Assembly: GCF_024436065.1 (NCBI RefSeq)
Contig: NZ_JANFNS010000006.1
Coordinates: forward strand, 99,435-163,434
Length of the DNA stretch: 64,000 nt
From: Saccharibacillus sp. JS10
GTDB taxonomy: Bacteria; Bacillota; Bacilli; Paenibacillales; Paenibacillaceae
Reading direction: 5' to 3'
Shown: positions 35,713 to 42,856 of the stretch, piece after piece
How positions within the stretch are numbered: position 1 is the first letter of the stretch
Layout: every line of letters starts with the position of its first letter
Notes under the pieces: generated by a model
What the model was told of the DNA's origin: nothing
The model's input: the letters and a program-made list of their open reading frames with translations, nothing else
The model's database searches: none
Position numbers and translations under genes: made by a program

Positions 35713-36747
35713 ATGGCAAGACCGAAAAAAAGTTCAATGCAAGATATCGCAGATCGATTAGGAGTATCAAAAAATGCTGTATCGTTGGCGCTATCCGGTA
35801 AAAAAGGGGTCAGTGAATCCGTACGACAATTGGTGAAGCAGACGGCTCAAGAGATAGGTTACATCCCGCCTAAAACTTCTACACAAAAAGAAGAAAGTTC
35901 CTCGAATATTTTGCTCCTTGTACCTGAACGAATTATCAGCCATGAAGACCGTGAACATTTTCGTTTTTTCCATGATATGCTCTGGATTTTGGAAGAAACC
36001 GTTCGCGATCATGGCTATAATGCCGTCATTGTGCGAATCGATCGTCATATGGAGCAGCATTTGGAATTGCCCAAATTGTACGAAGACGTCTCGCATATCG
36101 GAGTGGTTTTATTCGGGATCATCGCCAAGCCTTACGCACGGATGATCTGGGAAACCGGCGTTCCTCTGGTGATGCTCGATTCGTATTATCGCGATCTACA
36201 TTGCGCCGCGGCAGTGTCGGCAAATACGGAAGGTGCGGAGTCGGTTGTCCGTCTATTGATTGAGCAAGGACATAAACGGATCGGATTTATCGGCCCTGCT
36301 AACCTGACGACGAGTCATGAAGAACGTTGGTTTGGGTATTGGCGAGCGATGCGCGAAGCGCAGCTTCAGATCGACGACCGATATATACTGCTGGATGCCG
36401 ATGATTTTGACGAAAAGAAAAACGAGCAGGAGATCGGGGAGTTTTTGGATCGAATTATGAATACGGATGATTTGCCGGATGCTTTTTTTTGCGGGAACGA
36501 CCGGATCGCTTTGTTGCTGATTCGCCGCTTGCGTGCACTGAATATCGCCGTACCGCAGCAAGTTAAAGTCACGGGGTTCGACGGATTAGAGCAAGCCTGT
36601 CTGCCGGATTCCGGGGTATACGCTACAATAACTGTCGATAAAAAGCAGTTGTGCGAAGCGGCAGTGCGACTTTTGTTAGACGGATATGGACAAAAGCGAG
36701 AAGCGATCAAATGGACGGTTGCCGGGCAAATATGGTCTTCTTTTTGA
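35713..36747 (+). CDS. LacI family transcriptional regulator
   Basis: LacI/GalR-type repressor, 344 residues: N-terminal helix-turn-helix (MQDIADRLGVSKNAVSLALSGKKGVSESV) and hinge, then a periplasmic-binding-like sensor (HIGVVLFGII, GHKRIGFIGPA, DAFFCGNDRIALLLIRRL, VTGFDGLEQA). It is divergent from the ROK and manA genes and is their probable regulator. The inducer should be a sugar or sugar phosphate. AAAGGCG precedes the ATG. Confidence 0.92.
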   Translation: MARPKKSSMQDIADRLGVSKNAVSLALSGKKGVSESVRQLVKQTAQEIGYIPPKTSTQKEESSSNILLLVPERIISHEDREHFRFFHDMLWILEETVRDHGYNAVIVRIDRHMEQHLELPKLYEDVSHIGVVLFGIIAKPYARMIWETGVPLVMLDSYYRDLHCAAAVSANTEGAESVVRLLIEQGHKRIGFIGPANLTTSHEERWFGYWRAMREAQLQIDDRYILLDADDFDEKKNEQEIGEFLDRIMNTDDLPDAFFCGNDRIALLLIRRLRALNIAVPQQVKVTGFDGLEQACLPDSGVYATITVDKKQLCEAAVRLLLDGYGQKREAIKWTVAGQIWSSF

Positions 36748-36910
36748 CTATAACTCGACACATAATCGATGCTGCTTACAAAATTTTTCCCACGGAGTGT
36801 CAGAACTGCAACTAAATCGTTCTTCATAAGGTTTATATATAGAGGTAGGGTGTTTTATTGGACATCTTATAATCAAAACTCATAACCATACTTAGAAGGA
36901 GGACTTTTTT

Positions 36911-37384
36911 ATGAAAAAAATCCTAATTGCTTCGCTGCTCGGCTCGGCTGTTCTTGGCGCTTCTGCTGCTCAAGCCGCTCCGGCGACTACGCCGAAAGCG
37001 ACGATGATGCCAACATCCGAACCGGCTGCTATGATCTACGGCAACAACGGTATGGTGAAACCAAGTGCGTATCCGTTCTTTATCAAAAGTACGTTGTACG
37101 CGACATCTGACGTCATTAAGCAACTTGAGATTGACGGCTTGATGATCTCTTGGGATCAAAAAACGAAAAGTTATACGTACACACGCGGCGATAACATGGT
37201 AAAAATCACTGCCGATAGCAATATCGCATGGGTAAACGGCAAAGAAGTGAAATTGCAAGGCGCACCGTCATTCAAACGCGGCGTCCTTCGCGTTCCAGTC
37301 GGCATTATCGTTAGAGGCGTAGGCGAGTCTATCAAATGGGACAAAGCCAATGATACGCTGTGGGTTGGCGACTCGATCAAGTAA
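36911..37384 (+). CDS. Secreted protein with copper amine oxidase N-terminal-like (stalk) domain
   Basis: A 157-residue exported protein. The signal peptide MKKILIASLLGSAVLGASA ends at AQAA with a good signal peptidase I site. The mature part carries the short beta-rich pattern found in copper amine oxidase N1-like stalk domains of Paenibacillus (IKSTLYATSDVIKQLEI, then IAWVNGKEVKLQGAPSFKRGVLRVPVGIIVRGVGESIKW, shown here only in outline). These domains bind wall or other proteins; no enzyme domain follows. GAAGGAGGA precedes the ATG. A TATAAT lies about 45 bases upstream. Confidence 0.82.
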   Translation: MKKILIASLLGSAVLGASAAQAAPATTPKATMMPTSEPAAMIYGNNGMVKPSAYPFFIKSTLYATSDVIKQLEIDGLMISWDQKTKSYTYTRGDNMVKITADSNIAWVNGKEVKLQGAPSFKRGVLRVPVGIIVRGVGESIKWDKANDTLWVGDSIK

Positions 37385-37393
37385 GACGATTGC

Positions 37394-37460
37394 GAAGGAA
37401 GCGAAAAGGCTACAAGAAAAATTCGTTTCGGTCGCGTGTCGAAATTGGGAAAAGAGATTG
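37394..37460 (+). repeat. Dispersed repeat, truncated copy
   Basis: This 67-base stretch matches the left half of the palindromic element at 62605-62708: GAAGCGAAAAGGC versus GAAGCGAGAAGGC, AAATTCGTT in both, and a 24-base block beginning GGTCGCGTGT (37430-37453 and 62678-62701) with one mismatch. The copy here lacks about 40 internal bases and has no right half; a terminator begins directly after it. Confidence 0.8.
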
Positions 37461-37490
37461 AAAGACGACCTATAAGGGTCGTCTTTTTTT
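37461..37490 (+). terminator. Terminator
   Basis: AAAGACGACC-tataa-GGGTCGTCTTT followed by T residues, abutting the repeat copy. Confidence 0.85.
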
Positions 37491-37545
37491 GAAAGTGAAA
37501 CGATCGCAAATAGCTAACGGATACAGAATCCTTAAGCCAAGCCAA

Positions 37546-37589
37546 ATAAAAAAACTCCGGTTACACGTTAAATCAACGTGTAACCGGAG
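37546..37589 (-). terminator. Terminator of the EIIBCA gene
   Basis: On the minus strand CTCCGGTTACACGTT / AACGTGTAACCGGAG (15-base perfect stem) then TTTTTTT. Confidence 0.9.
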
Positions 37590-37607
37590 CCAGACAACGT
37601 ATCGAAA

Positions 37608-39539
37608 TTAGTCACCCAAAGCCGCAAGGTTTTGATCTGCAACATTGAGTTTCAGCAGCGGTTCGCCGCTTTCGATCGAACCTTCGTGCAAGGAAGTGAA
37701 GCCTTCGAATTCTTTGGTATTCGTCACGATCATAGGCGTAGTCAGGCTGTAACCGGCTGCGCGAATCGCGTTCATATTGAACGTAATCAGCGGTTGACCT
37801 GCGACTACAGCTTCGCCTTCTTCAACGAGAACGTTGAAATGTTGGCCTTTGAGACGAACGGTATTCAAGCCGATATGGATCAACAGTTCCGCGCCGTCGC
37901 TTGTTTGCATGCCGACTGCATGTTTGGTTACGGCGAGTGAGTTGACGATACCGTCTGCTGGAGCCGTAACGACACCAGCGCTTGGAATTACCGCGATACC
38001 TTTACCCATATACTCGCCTGCAAATGTGGCATCGTCTACTTCGCTAAGCGGAAGAACCGTACCTGCCAATGGGCTAAGCAGTTCAGTATTACGGATAACT
38101 GCAACTTCTGGTACAACGACAGCAGCCGGAGCTTCTTCTGTAGCTACTGGAGCTGCATCTGTTGTCGGTGCAGTTTCGGAAGCCGGTACGGCAACGTCTT
38201 TGAAGCCCATGATGAAAGTAGCTGCTGCTGCAACAACAAAGGCTACAGCCATACCGATCATACCGTAAACAAAAGTAGGGCCGATCATTGCTGGGATACC
38301 CGGCAGACCTGCGCCGCCAGCCATGACATAGATTTTAACTTGGAACAATCCGTAGATTGCGCCGCCTACTGCGCCGCCGATCAGGCCGGCAACGAAAGGT
38401 TTTTTCAGACGCATGTTTACGCCATACATCGCTGGTTCGGTAATCCCCATCATTGCCGAGAAGCTAGTGGATAACGACAAAGCTTTGAACTGTGGGTTGC
38501 GCGAGCGTAAGAATACGCCGAATGTTGCACCCGCTTGACCCAAGTTCGCTGCGAACATGATTGGCAAGATATAGTCGAAGCCTTGTTCGGACAACGACAA
38601 GATTGCGATAGGAACGAGTGCCCAGTGCATACCCGTCATGATGATCAGAGACATCGTGCCGCCCAGTACAAGACCGCCGAAGATGCCTGTGTTGTCGATC
38701 AACCAAGTAATACCGCCTGCCAAGCTTTGACCGATGATGCTGCCGACAGGGCCGAAAGCGACCAATGTCGCAGGAACGATCACGAGCAGTGTAAGCATAG
38801 GAACGAACAGAAGTTTAAGCGCACTTGGAATAATTTTATCCAAAAATTTCTCTACGTAAGAAGATGCCCATATTGCGAGCAAAATCGGAATAACGGAAGA
38901 CGAATACGTAACGACGGTAACCGGTAATCCGAGGAAATTCAGATCGCCGCCACTACCGAACAACGCGGTCAAATCCGGGTGAAGTACAGCGCCGGCAATC
39001 GCCGCTGCCAAGAACATGCTGCTGCCGAATTTTCTAGCGGCACTAAATGCAATCAGGATCGGTAAGAAGAAGAACGTACCGTCGCCGATGACTTTTAAGA
39101 TTTGATACGTACTGCTGTCCGCTGCCATCCATCCGAACGCATCGGATACGGAGAGCAGCGCTTTGATCATACCTGCGCCCGCAAGTGCAGGGAGCAAAGG
39201 AGTGAAGATGCCGGAAATGACGTCAAGAAGCGCCGAGAATGGGTTGCGTTTCTTTTTCGGTCCTTCTTCCGCTTGAGCGGAGCCACCACCGAATGCTGCA
39301 ACTTTATTAATTTCTTCGTAGACTTTCGGTACATCGTTACCAATGATGACTTGGAACTGTGTACCTGCGATATTGGTTCCCATAACGCCAGGTGTATTTT
39401 CCAGTGCTGCTCGATCTGCTTTGTTGTTATCTCGCAGTTCGAAACGCAGACGTGTCATACAGTGGGTCATTGTTTTGACATTGGATTCTCCGCCGATTTT
39501 TTCAAGGACGGATTTAGCGGTTTGTTCGTGCTTGCTCAT
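37608..39539 (-). CDS. PTS beta-glucoside-type EIIBCA permease
   Basis: Phosphotransferase permease of 643 residues that imports and phosphorylates a sugar. Domain order is B-C-A, as in BglP/ScrA types: EIIB (residues 1-85) with phosphorylated Cys27 in MTHCMTRLRF, EIIC with about ten membrane segments (95-450) including GITEPAMYGVN, an Ala/Pro/Thr-rich linker, and EIIA with GAELLIHIGLNTV (phospho-His) near residue 570. GAAAGGAAGG precedes the ATG. The RAT/terminator switch upstream and the LicT gene at 39733 show control by antitermination. Substrate is probably a beta-glucoside or related disaccharide; no phospho-glucosidase gene follows. Confidence 0.93.
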   Translation of the reverse strand: MSKHEQTAKSVLEKIGGESNVKTMTHCMTRLRFELRDNNKADRAALENTPGVMGTNIAGTQFQVIIGNDVPKVYEEINKVAAFGGGSAQAEEGPKKKRNPFSALLDVISGIFTPLLPALAGAGMIKALLSVSDAFGWMAADSSTYQILKVIGDGTFFFLPILIAFSAARKFGSSMFLAAAIAGAVLHPDLTALFGSGGDLNFLGLPVTVVTYSSSVIPILLAIWASSYVEKFLDKIIPSALKLLFVPMLTLLVIVPATLVAFGPVGSIIGQSLAGGITWLIDNTGIFGGLVLGGTMSLIIMTGMHWALVPIAILSLSEQGFDYILPIMFAANLGQAGATFGVFLRSRNPQFKALSLSTSFSAMMGITEPAMYGVNMRLKKPFVAGLIGGAVGGAIYGLFQVKIYVMAGGAGLPGIPAMIGPTFVYGMIGMAVAFVVAAAATFIMGFKDVAVPASETAPTTDAAPVATEEAPAAVVVPEVAVIRNTELLSPLAGTVLPLSEVDDATFAGEYMGKGIAVIPSAGVVTAPADGIVNSLAVTKHAVGMQTSDGAELLIHIGLNTVRLKGQHFNVLVEEGEAVVAGQPLITFNMNAIRAAGYSLTTPMIVTNTKEFEGFTSLHEGSIESGEPLLKLNVADQNLAALGD

Positions 39540-39587
39540 GATAAGCCTTCCTTTCGCATAGACAAAATGATAAAGCTTGAGTTGGGG

Positions 39588-39601
39588 TAAGCGCTGTCAG
39601 C
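39588..39601 (-). promoter_or_regulatory. Candidate cre (CcpA) site in the EIIBCA leader
   Basis: On the minus strand TGACAGCGCTTACC matches TGWAANCGNTNWCA in 12 of 14 positions. It lies between the attenuator and the start codon, inside a GGGGTAAC...TTACCCC hairpin. A roadblock role is possible. Confidence 0.35.
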
Positions 39602-39620
39602 GTTACCCCGGACAAAACGA

Positions 39621-39707
39621 AAAACCCGGGCGTTCGAACACAGAACTGGCAAATTGCCAACTGCTGATCGGTAACGGCCCGGGTTTTGCCTTTTCAGTAA
39701 CAATCCC
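39621..39707 (-). promoter_or_regulatory. RAT antiterminator and overlapping terminator (EIIBCA leader)
   Basis: Minus-strand RNA contains GGATTGTTACTG-AAAA-GGCAAAACC (39682-39707), the ribonucleic antiterminator bound by LicT/BglG proteins. Its 3' part overlaps a terminator with arms AAAACCCGGGC / GCCCGGGTTTT (39621-39687). LicT binding would stop the terminator from forming when the sugar is present. A second identical RAT core precedes licT. Confidence 0.9.
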
Positions 39708-39732
39708 GGTGAAGCTAGAGAATCGTATTTAA

Positions 39733-40563
39733 TTAAGATTTTGCGATACGGTCGATATGAATCGTCAGGTACAACATCTCTTCTTTGTTCAGACGGTAAT
39801 CATAATGTTCCATGATGTAAGCTTCGATCTGTTCCGTACATGGATAAGCTTCCGGGCAATTTTCTTTGACGATCTCGTAAAGACTGTCGTAATTGTTGCC
39901 TGAATGATCCCCACTGATCAAGCGTTGAGCAAAAAATTTCAGATGCGTGACGAAACGGTAGTAACTGATCGAATCTTCGTTATACTCAAGCCCGAAGTGC
40001 TTACGTACGAGATCGAGAATATCTTGAATGATTTTGGTGATGTCCATCAGCACCGGCATTTCTTCGCCAAGCTGAGCATTCACCAAGTGCAGCGCGATAA
40101 ATCCGGCTTCGTCGTCTGGCAGTTCGACGCCTAAACGGTCTTTGATCAGCTTCAAAGCAGAACGACCGACTTGGTATTCGGCTTTATAAAGACTTTTCAC
40201 TTCAAGCAAAAGCCCGTTTTTGATATCCAACCCGCGTTGATGACGTTCTACCGCAAAATGAATATGGTCGGTCAACGATAGATAAATCGAATCTCCGAAT
40301 TCTTTGTCTAACATCAACACTGCCAGCTTACGGATCTCTTCGGTTAGCTGAACGTATTCCATCGGAATCTGCTGCAAAAGTTCGGTTAGCTTTTGAGACG
40401 TATCATTGCTTTCCGGACGAAAGATTTTTTCGATCTTGTCTTTATCGATTTCGTCTCCCGACTTTTTTTGAAAAGCGAGCCCTCGACCCATTACGACGAT
40501 TTCCGTATCGGATTCATCCAATGACGTGATGACGTTATTGTTGAGCACCCTTAAGATTTGCAT
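39733..40563 (-). CDS. licT: LicT/BglG family transcription antiterminator
   Basis: RNA-binding antiterminator of 276 residues, the length of LicT. The CAT RNA-binding domain is residues 1-56 (MQILRVLNNNVITSLDESD and GRGLAFQKK); PRD1 (about 65-170) and PRD2 (about 172-276) carry the phosphorylatable histidines in TDHIHFAVER, FIALHLVN, VTHLKFFAQR and LTIHIDRI. EIIBCA phosphorylates PRD1 without substrate and HPr phosphorylates PRD2. I chose the ATG at 40563 because AAGAGGTG lies six bases before it. It is followed by the EIIBCA gene, its target, and its own leader also has a RAT, so it is autoregulated. Confidence 0.93.
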   Translation of the reverse strand: MQILRVLNNNVITSLDESDTEIVVMGRGLAFQKKSGDEIDKDKIEKIFRPESNDTSQKLTELLQQIPMEYVQLTEEIRKLAVLMLDKEFGDSIYLSLTDHIHFAVERHQRGLDIKNGLLLEVKSLYKAEYQVGRSALKLIKDRLGVELPDDEAGFIALHLVNAQLGEEMPVLMDITKIIQDILDLVRKHFGLEYNEDSISYYRFVTHLKFFAQRLISGDHSGNNYDSLYEIVKENCPEAYPCTEQIEAYIMEHYDYRLNKEEMLYLTIHIDRIAKS

Positions 40564-40603
40564 TGCATTCACCTCTTGTTTATCGAAGCTGCTTCATGTA
40601 TCT

Positions 40604-40646
40604 ATTATATCATTGTACACAATTTAAATAAATGATTGTGCACAAT
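40604..40646 (-). promoter_or_regulatory. Twin ATTGTRCACAAT boxes with an internal -10
   Basis: ATTGTGCACAAT (40635-40646, perfect palindrome) and ATTGTACACAAT (40612-40623) lie 23 bases apart, centre to centre. A minus-strand TATAAT (40604-40609) follows directly. They could be operators at a second licT promoter downstream of the attenuator. Confidence 0.45.
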
Positions 40647-40651
40647 AAAAA

Positions 40652-40717
40652 TAAAAAGGCAAAACCCAAAACACGTTACGCACATGTTTTAGGTTTTGCC
40701 TTTTCAGTAACAATCCC
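40652..40717 (-). promoter_or_regulatory. RAT antiterminator and overlapping terminator (licT leader)
   Basis: The RAT core (40692-40717) is identical over 26 bases to the one before EIIBCA. The overlapping terminator has arms GGCAAAACCCAAAACA / TGTTTTAGGTTTTGCC and a T-rich tail. It gives autogenous control of licT. Confidence 0.9.
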
Positions 40718-40937
40718 ACACACACAATAACACCGTTTTCAATCGTTGGCAAGAGGAAAAGCGTACGCTTTCAAAAAAAAGTTAATGAACTTACCAAAAC
40801 TCAGCAAAGAGGTTGGAATCTCATCTTTTTCTCCTTATTTTATTTCATTTTATTTTTAAAAAAATACAGAAAAGCCCAACTATTCTCGTGTACGCAGCGT
40901 TATATAGATTAGAGGTTTTTGACAAGGAGGGGTTTAA

Positions 40938-41228
40938 ATGAGTTTTAATTTTGGATATGGAGCAGGGTTTTTTGGGATTTTGTTATCACTAGCTTTTATG
41001 GTCATTCCGTTTATTGTGTATTATTTTGTGATTCGCACCGCGATCAATCATTCTGATGTGAAATTGGATATCGATGCGCTGCGCAAAGACCTAAATCTAT
41101 TGGAGCATCGTCAAGCGGATCGGTTTCAAGCTTTGGATCAACATTTTCAAGAACAAAACAAGTTGCTGCGCGAACAAAATGAAATGATGCTGCGTGCCGA
41201 GCGTGATCGTTCATCCAATCAGGAATAA
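40938..41228 (+). CDS. Small membrane protein with coiled coil, unknown
   Basis: A 96-residue protein with one N-terminal transmembrane helix (about residues 8-33, FFGILLSLAFMVIPFIVYYF) followed by a charged helix with heptad-like leucines (DIDALRKDLNLLEHRQADRF and FQEQNKLLREQNEMMLRAE). The C-terminal part should lie in the cytoplasm as a coiled coil. I do not recognise a named family. AGGAGGGG precedes the ATG. It is followed by another small membrane protein gene 126 bases later on the same strand; the two could be linked. Confidence 0.75.
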   Translation: MSFNFGYGAGFFGILLSLAFMVIPFIVYYFVIRTAINHSDVKLDIDALRKDLNLLEHRQADRFQALDQHFQEQNKLLREQNEMMLRAERDRSSNQE

Positions 41229-41354
41229 AAATTTAGAACATGCAGTCCATCAAGAAAGACTTGATTCAGTGATAAGTTTTCGTGTTTTGCGGGTACATGA
41301 TACATACATAGACGGCTAAGTCGTCGAAATCCGCAACCCGTGGAGGCGATAACG

Positions 41355-41558
41355 ATGTTTTTGCTGATCGGTGTTTTTTTACTGCTATGTCCGTTAGTGA
41401 TTGCTCGTCCGGATCGATTGCTTCATCCGCTGCGTGATCATGCAGGCGGTGAGCTGTCTGAGCCGGCAAGATTTCAATCTCAAGCGTTTCGAGCCCTCGG
41501 ATTTTTTCTGTTATTGGTTTCGTTGTCGTTAGGTGTTATGTTGATGTTGTTGAATTAG
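41355..41558 (+). CDS. Small membrane protein, unknown
   Basis: A 67-residue protein with a hydrophobic N-terminal helix (MFLLIGVFLLLCPLVIA), a polar loop (RPDRLLHPLRDHAGGELSEPAR) and a second helix at the C-terminus (LGFFLLLVSLSLGVMLML). It resembles short DUF-type membrane proteins seen in Bacilli that have the pattern P-x2-V-x-W/R-P, but I cannot assign one with confidence. The ATG at 41355 lies eight bases after GGAGG. Confidence 0.65.
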   Translation: MFLLIGVFLLLCPLVIARPDRLLHPLRDHAGGELSEPARFQSQAFRALGFFLLLVSLSLGVMLMLLN

Positions 41559-41715
41559 CGATACAGATACAGCAGATAGACAGGCGTTTATCCTACGGGA
41601 AGCGCCTTTTTTTAATGAATTTATTCAAGATGAGCTGCGGATTTGAAAAACGTTGCGTATTCAGGCAAACTGAATATAATACGTAACTGACCGAATGATA
41701 GAGGAGGAATTAAGC

Positions 41716-42687
41716 ATGAGTACAAACGGAGAATGGAACATTGAAGATATGCCGAATATGTATGGAAAAACGGTGATTATTACCGGAGGAAGCGGAGGTC
41801 TTGGGCTGGAAACGGCTTATGGCTTTGCGGAAAAAGGAGCACAAGTCATCCTTGCAGTGCGTAATCTGGAAAAAGGGCATCAAGCCGCTAGCGGTCTACT
41901 CAAAAAATTCCCGCAAGCCAGTGTTGAAGTGATGCGTCTTGATCTTGCGGATTTATCAAGTATTCAGAATTTTGCTGCCCAGTTTACCGCGAAATATGAT
42001 TCGCTGCATGTACTGGTCAACAATGCGGGCGTGATGATTCCTCCATACGGCAAAACGAAAGATGGATTCGAACTTCAATTCGGAAGTAATCATCTAGGGC
42101 ATTTTGCTTTGACAGGCCGTTTATTGCCGCTGCTCATGAGCACCCCGCATTCTCGCATCGTGACGCTCAGCAGTATTGCCGCTAAAAGCGGGTATCTCTA
42201 TTTCAACAATCTGGACGGCAGACTCGGCTACAGTGCGATGAAATTTTACGGTCAAAGTAAACTTGCCAATTTGTTATTCGCGCGCGAATTGCAAAAACGT
42301 TTGTCGGCAGTCGGAGCGAGCACGATCAGCGTCGCTTGTCACCCTGGCGTATCCAATACAAATCTGATCTCAAGAGGTTCAGGCAAGCAAGCAGGTCGCG
42401 CGGTTTCTTTCTTATGGGGACTGATGAGTCAACCGGCTTCGATGGGAGCTTTGCCTACTTTGTACGCAGCTACACATCCGGGTCTGTACGGCGGAGAATA
42501 TATCGGCCCAACCGGAAAAGGCGGACGCAAAGGCTACCCGGGATTCGATTTGTCTGTCGATCATAAAATGAATGAAGAGACGATGGCGAAGTTGTGGCGG
42601 GTATCGGAAGAATTAACCGGAGTGAAGTATCCGTTCTATAAGCAAAACGAAGCGGCAGATTGGGAAAGACTCGGCATCCGAATGTAA
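41716..42687 (+). CDS. SDR family oxidoreductase, retinol dehydrogenase-like
   Basis: Short-chain dehydrogenase of about 323 residues, with IITGGSGGLGLE, the NNAGVM motif, SSIAAKSGY and YGQSKLANLLFA (Tyr-x3-Lys). The LANLLFARELQKRL segment is typical for the retinol dehydrogenase / WW-domain oxidoreductase-like group. AGAGGAGGAA precedes the ATG at 41716. Substrate unknown. It stands alone, with a terminator after it. Confidence 0.9.
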   Translation: MSTNGEWNIEDMPNMYGKTVIITGGSGGLGLETAYGFAEKGAQVILAVRNLEKGHQAASGLLKKFPQASVEVMRLDLADLSSIQNFAAQFTAKYDSLHVLVNNAGVMIPPYGKTKDGFELQFGSNHLGHFALTGRLLPLLMSTPHSRIVTLSSIAAKSGYLYFNNLDGRLGYSAMKFYGQSKLANLLFARELQKRLSAVGASTISVACHPGVSNTNLISRGSGKQAGRAVSFLWGLMSQPASMGALPTLYAATHPGLYGGEYIGPTGKGGRKGYPGFDLSVDHKMNEETMAKLWRVSEELTGVKYPFYKQNEAADWERLGIRM

Positions 42688-42715
42688 GCGAATTGTATAG
42701 ATGGAATGATTGCCA

Positions 42716-42747
42716 AAGCTCGTCGAACTTTGTTCGGCGGGCTTTTT
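42716..42747 (+). terminator. Terminator
   Basis: AAGCTCGTCGAAC / GTTCGGCGGGCTT (two wobbles) with a three-base loop and a T run. Confidence 0.8.
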
Positions 42748-42856
42748 ATCATTTTAAATTTAAAGTTACTTACGATTTTTTGGGTAATCAAACATATACA
42801 GTAGGCGAGCTACACTTTTTCGACTTTATTCAGGTTTGTTTTTAAGGAGGATTCCC

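Larger units (their letters stand above)
40564..40937 (-). promoter_or_regulatory. licT regulatory region (374-base gap)
   Basis: On the minus strand this gap holds, in order: a perfect palindrome AAAGCGTACGCTTT (40758-40771), a promoter with TTGCCA (40747-40752) and TATTGT (40724-40729) 17 bases apart, the RAT/terminator (40652-40717), then two 12-base near-identical palindromic boxes and a TATAAT before the start. The plus-strand side contains the AT-rich promoter area of the small membrane protein at 40938. Confidence 0.65.
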
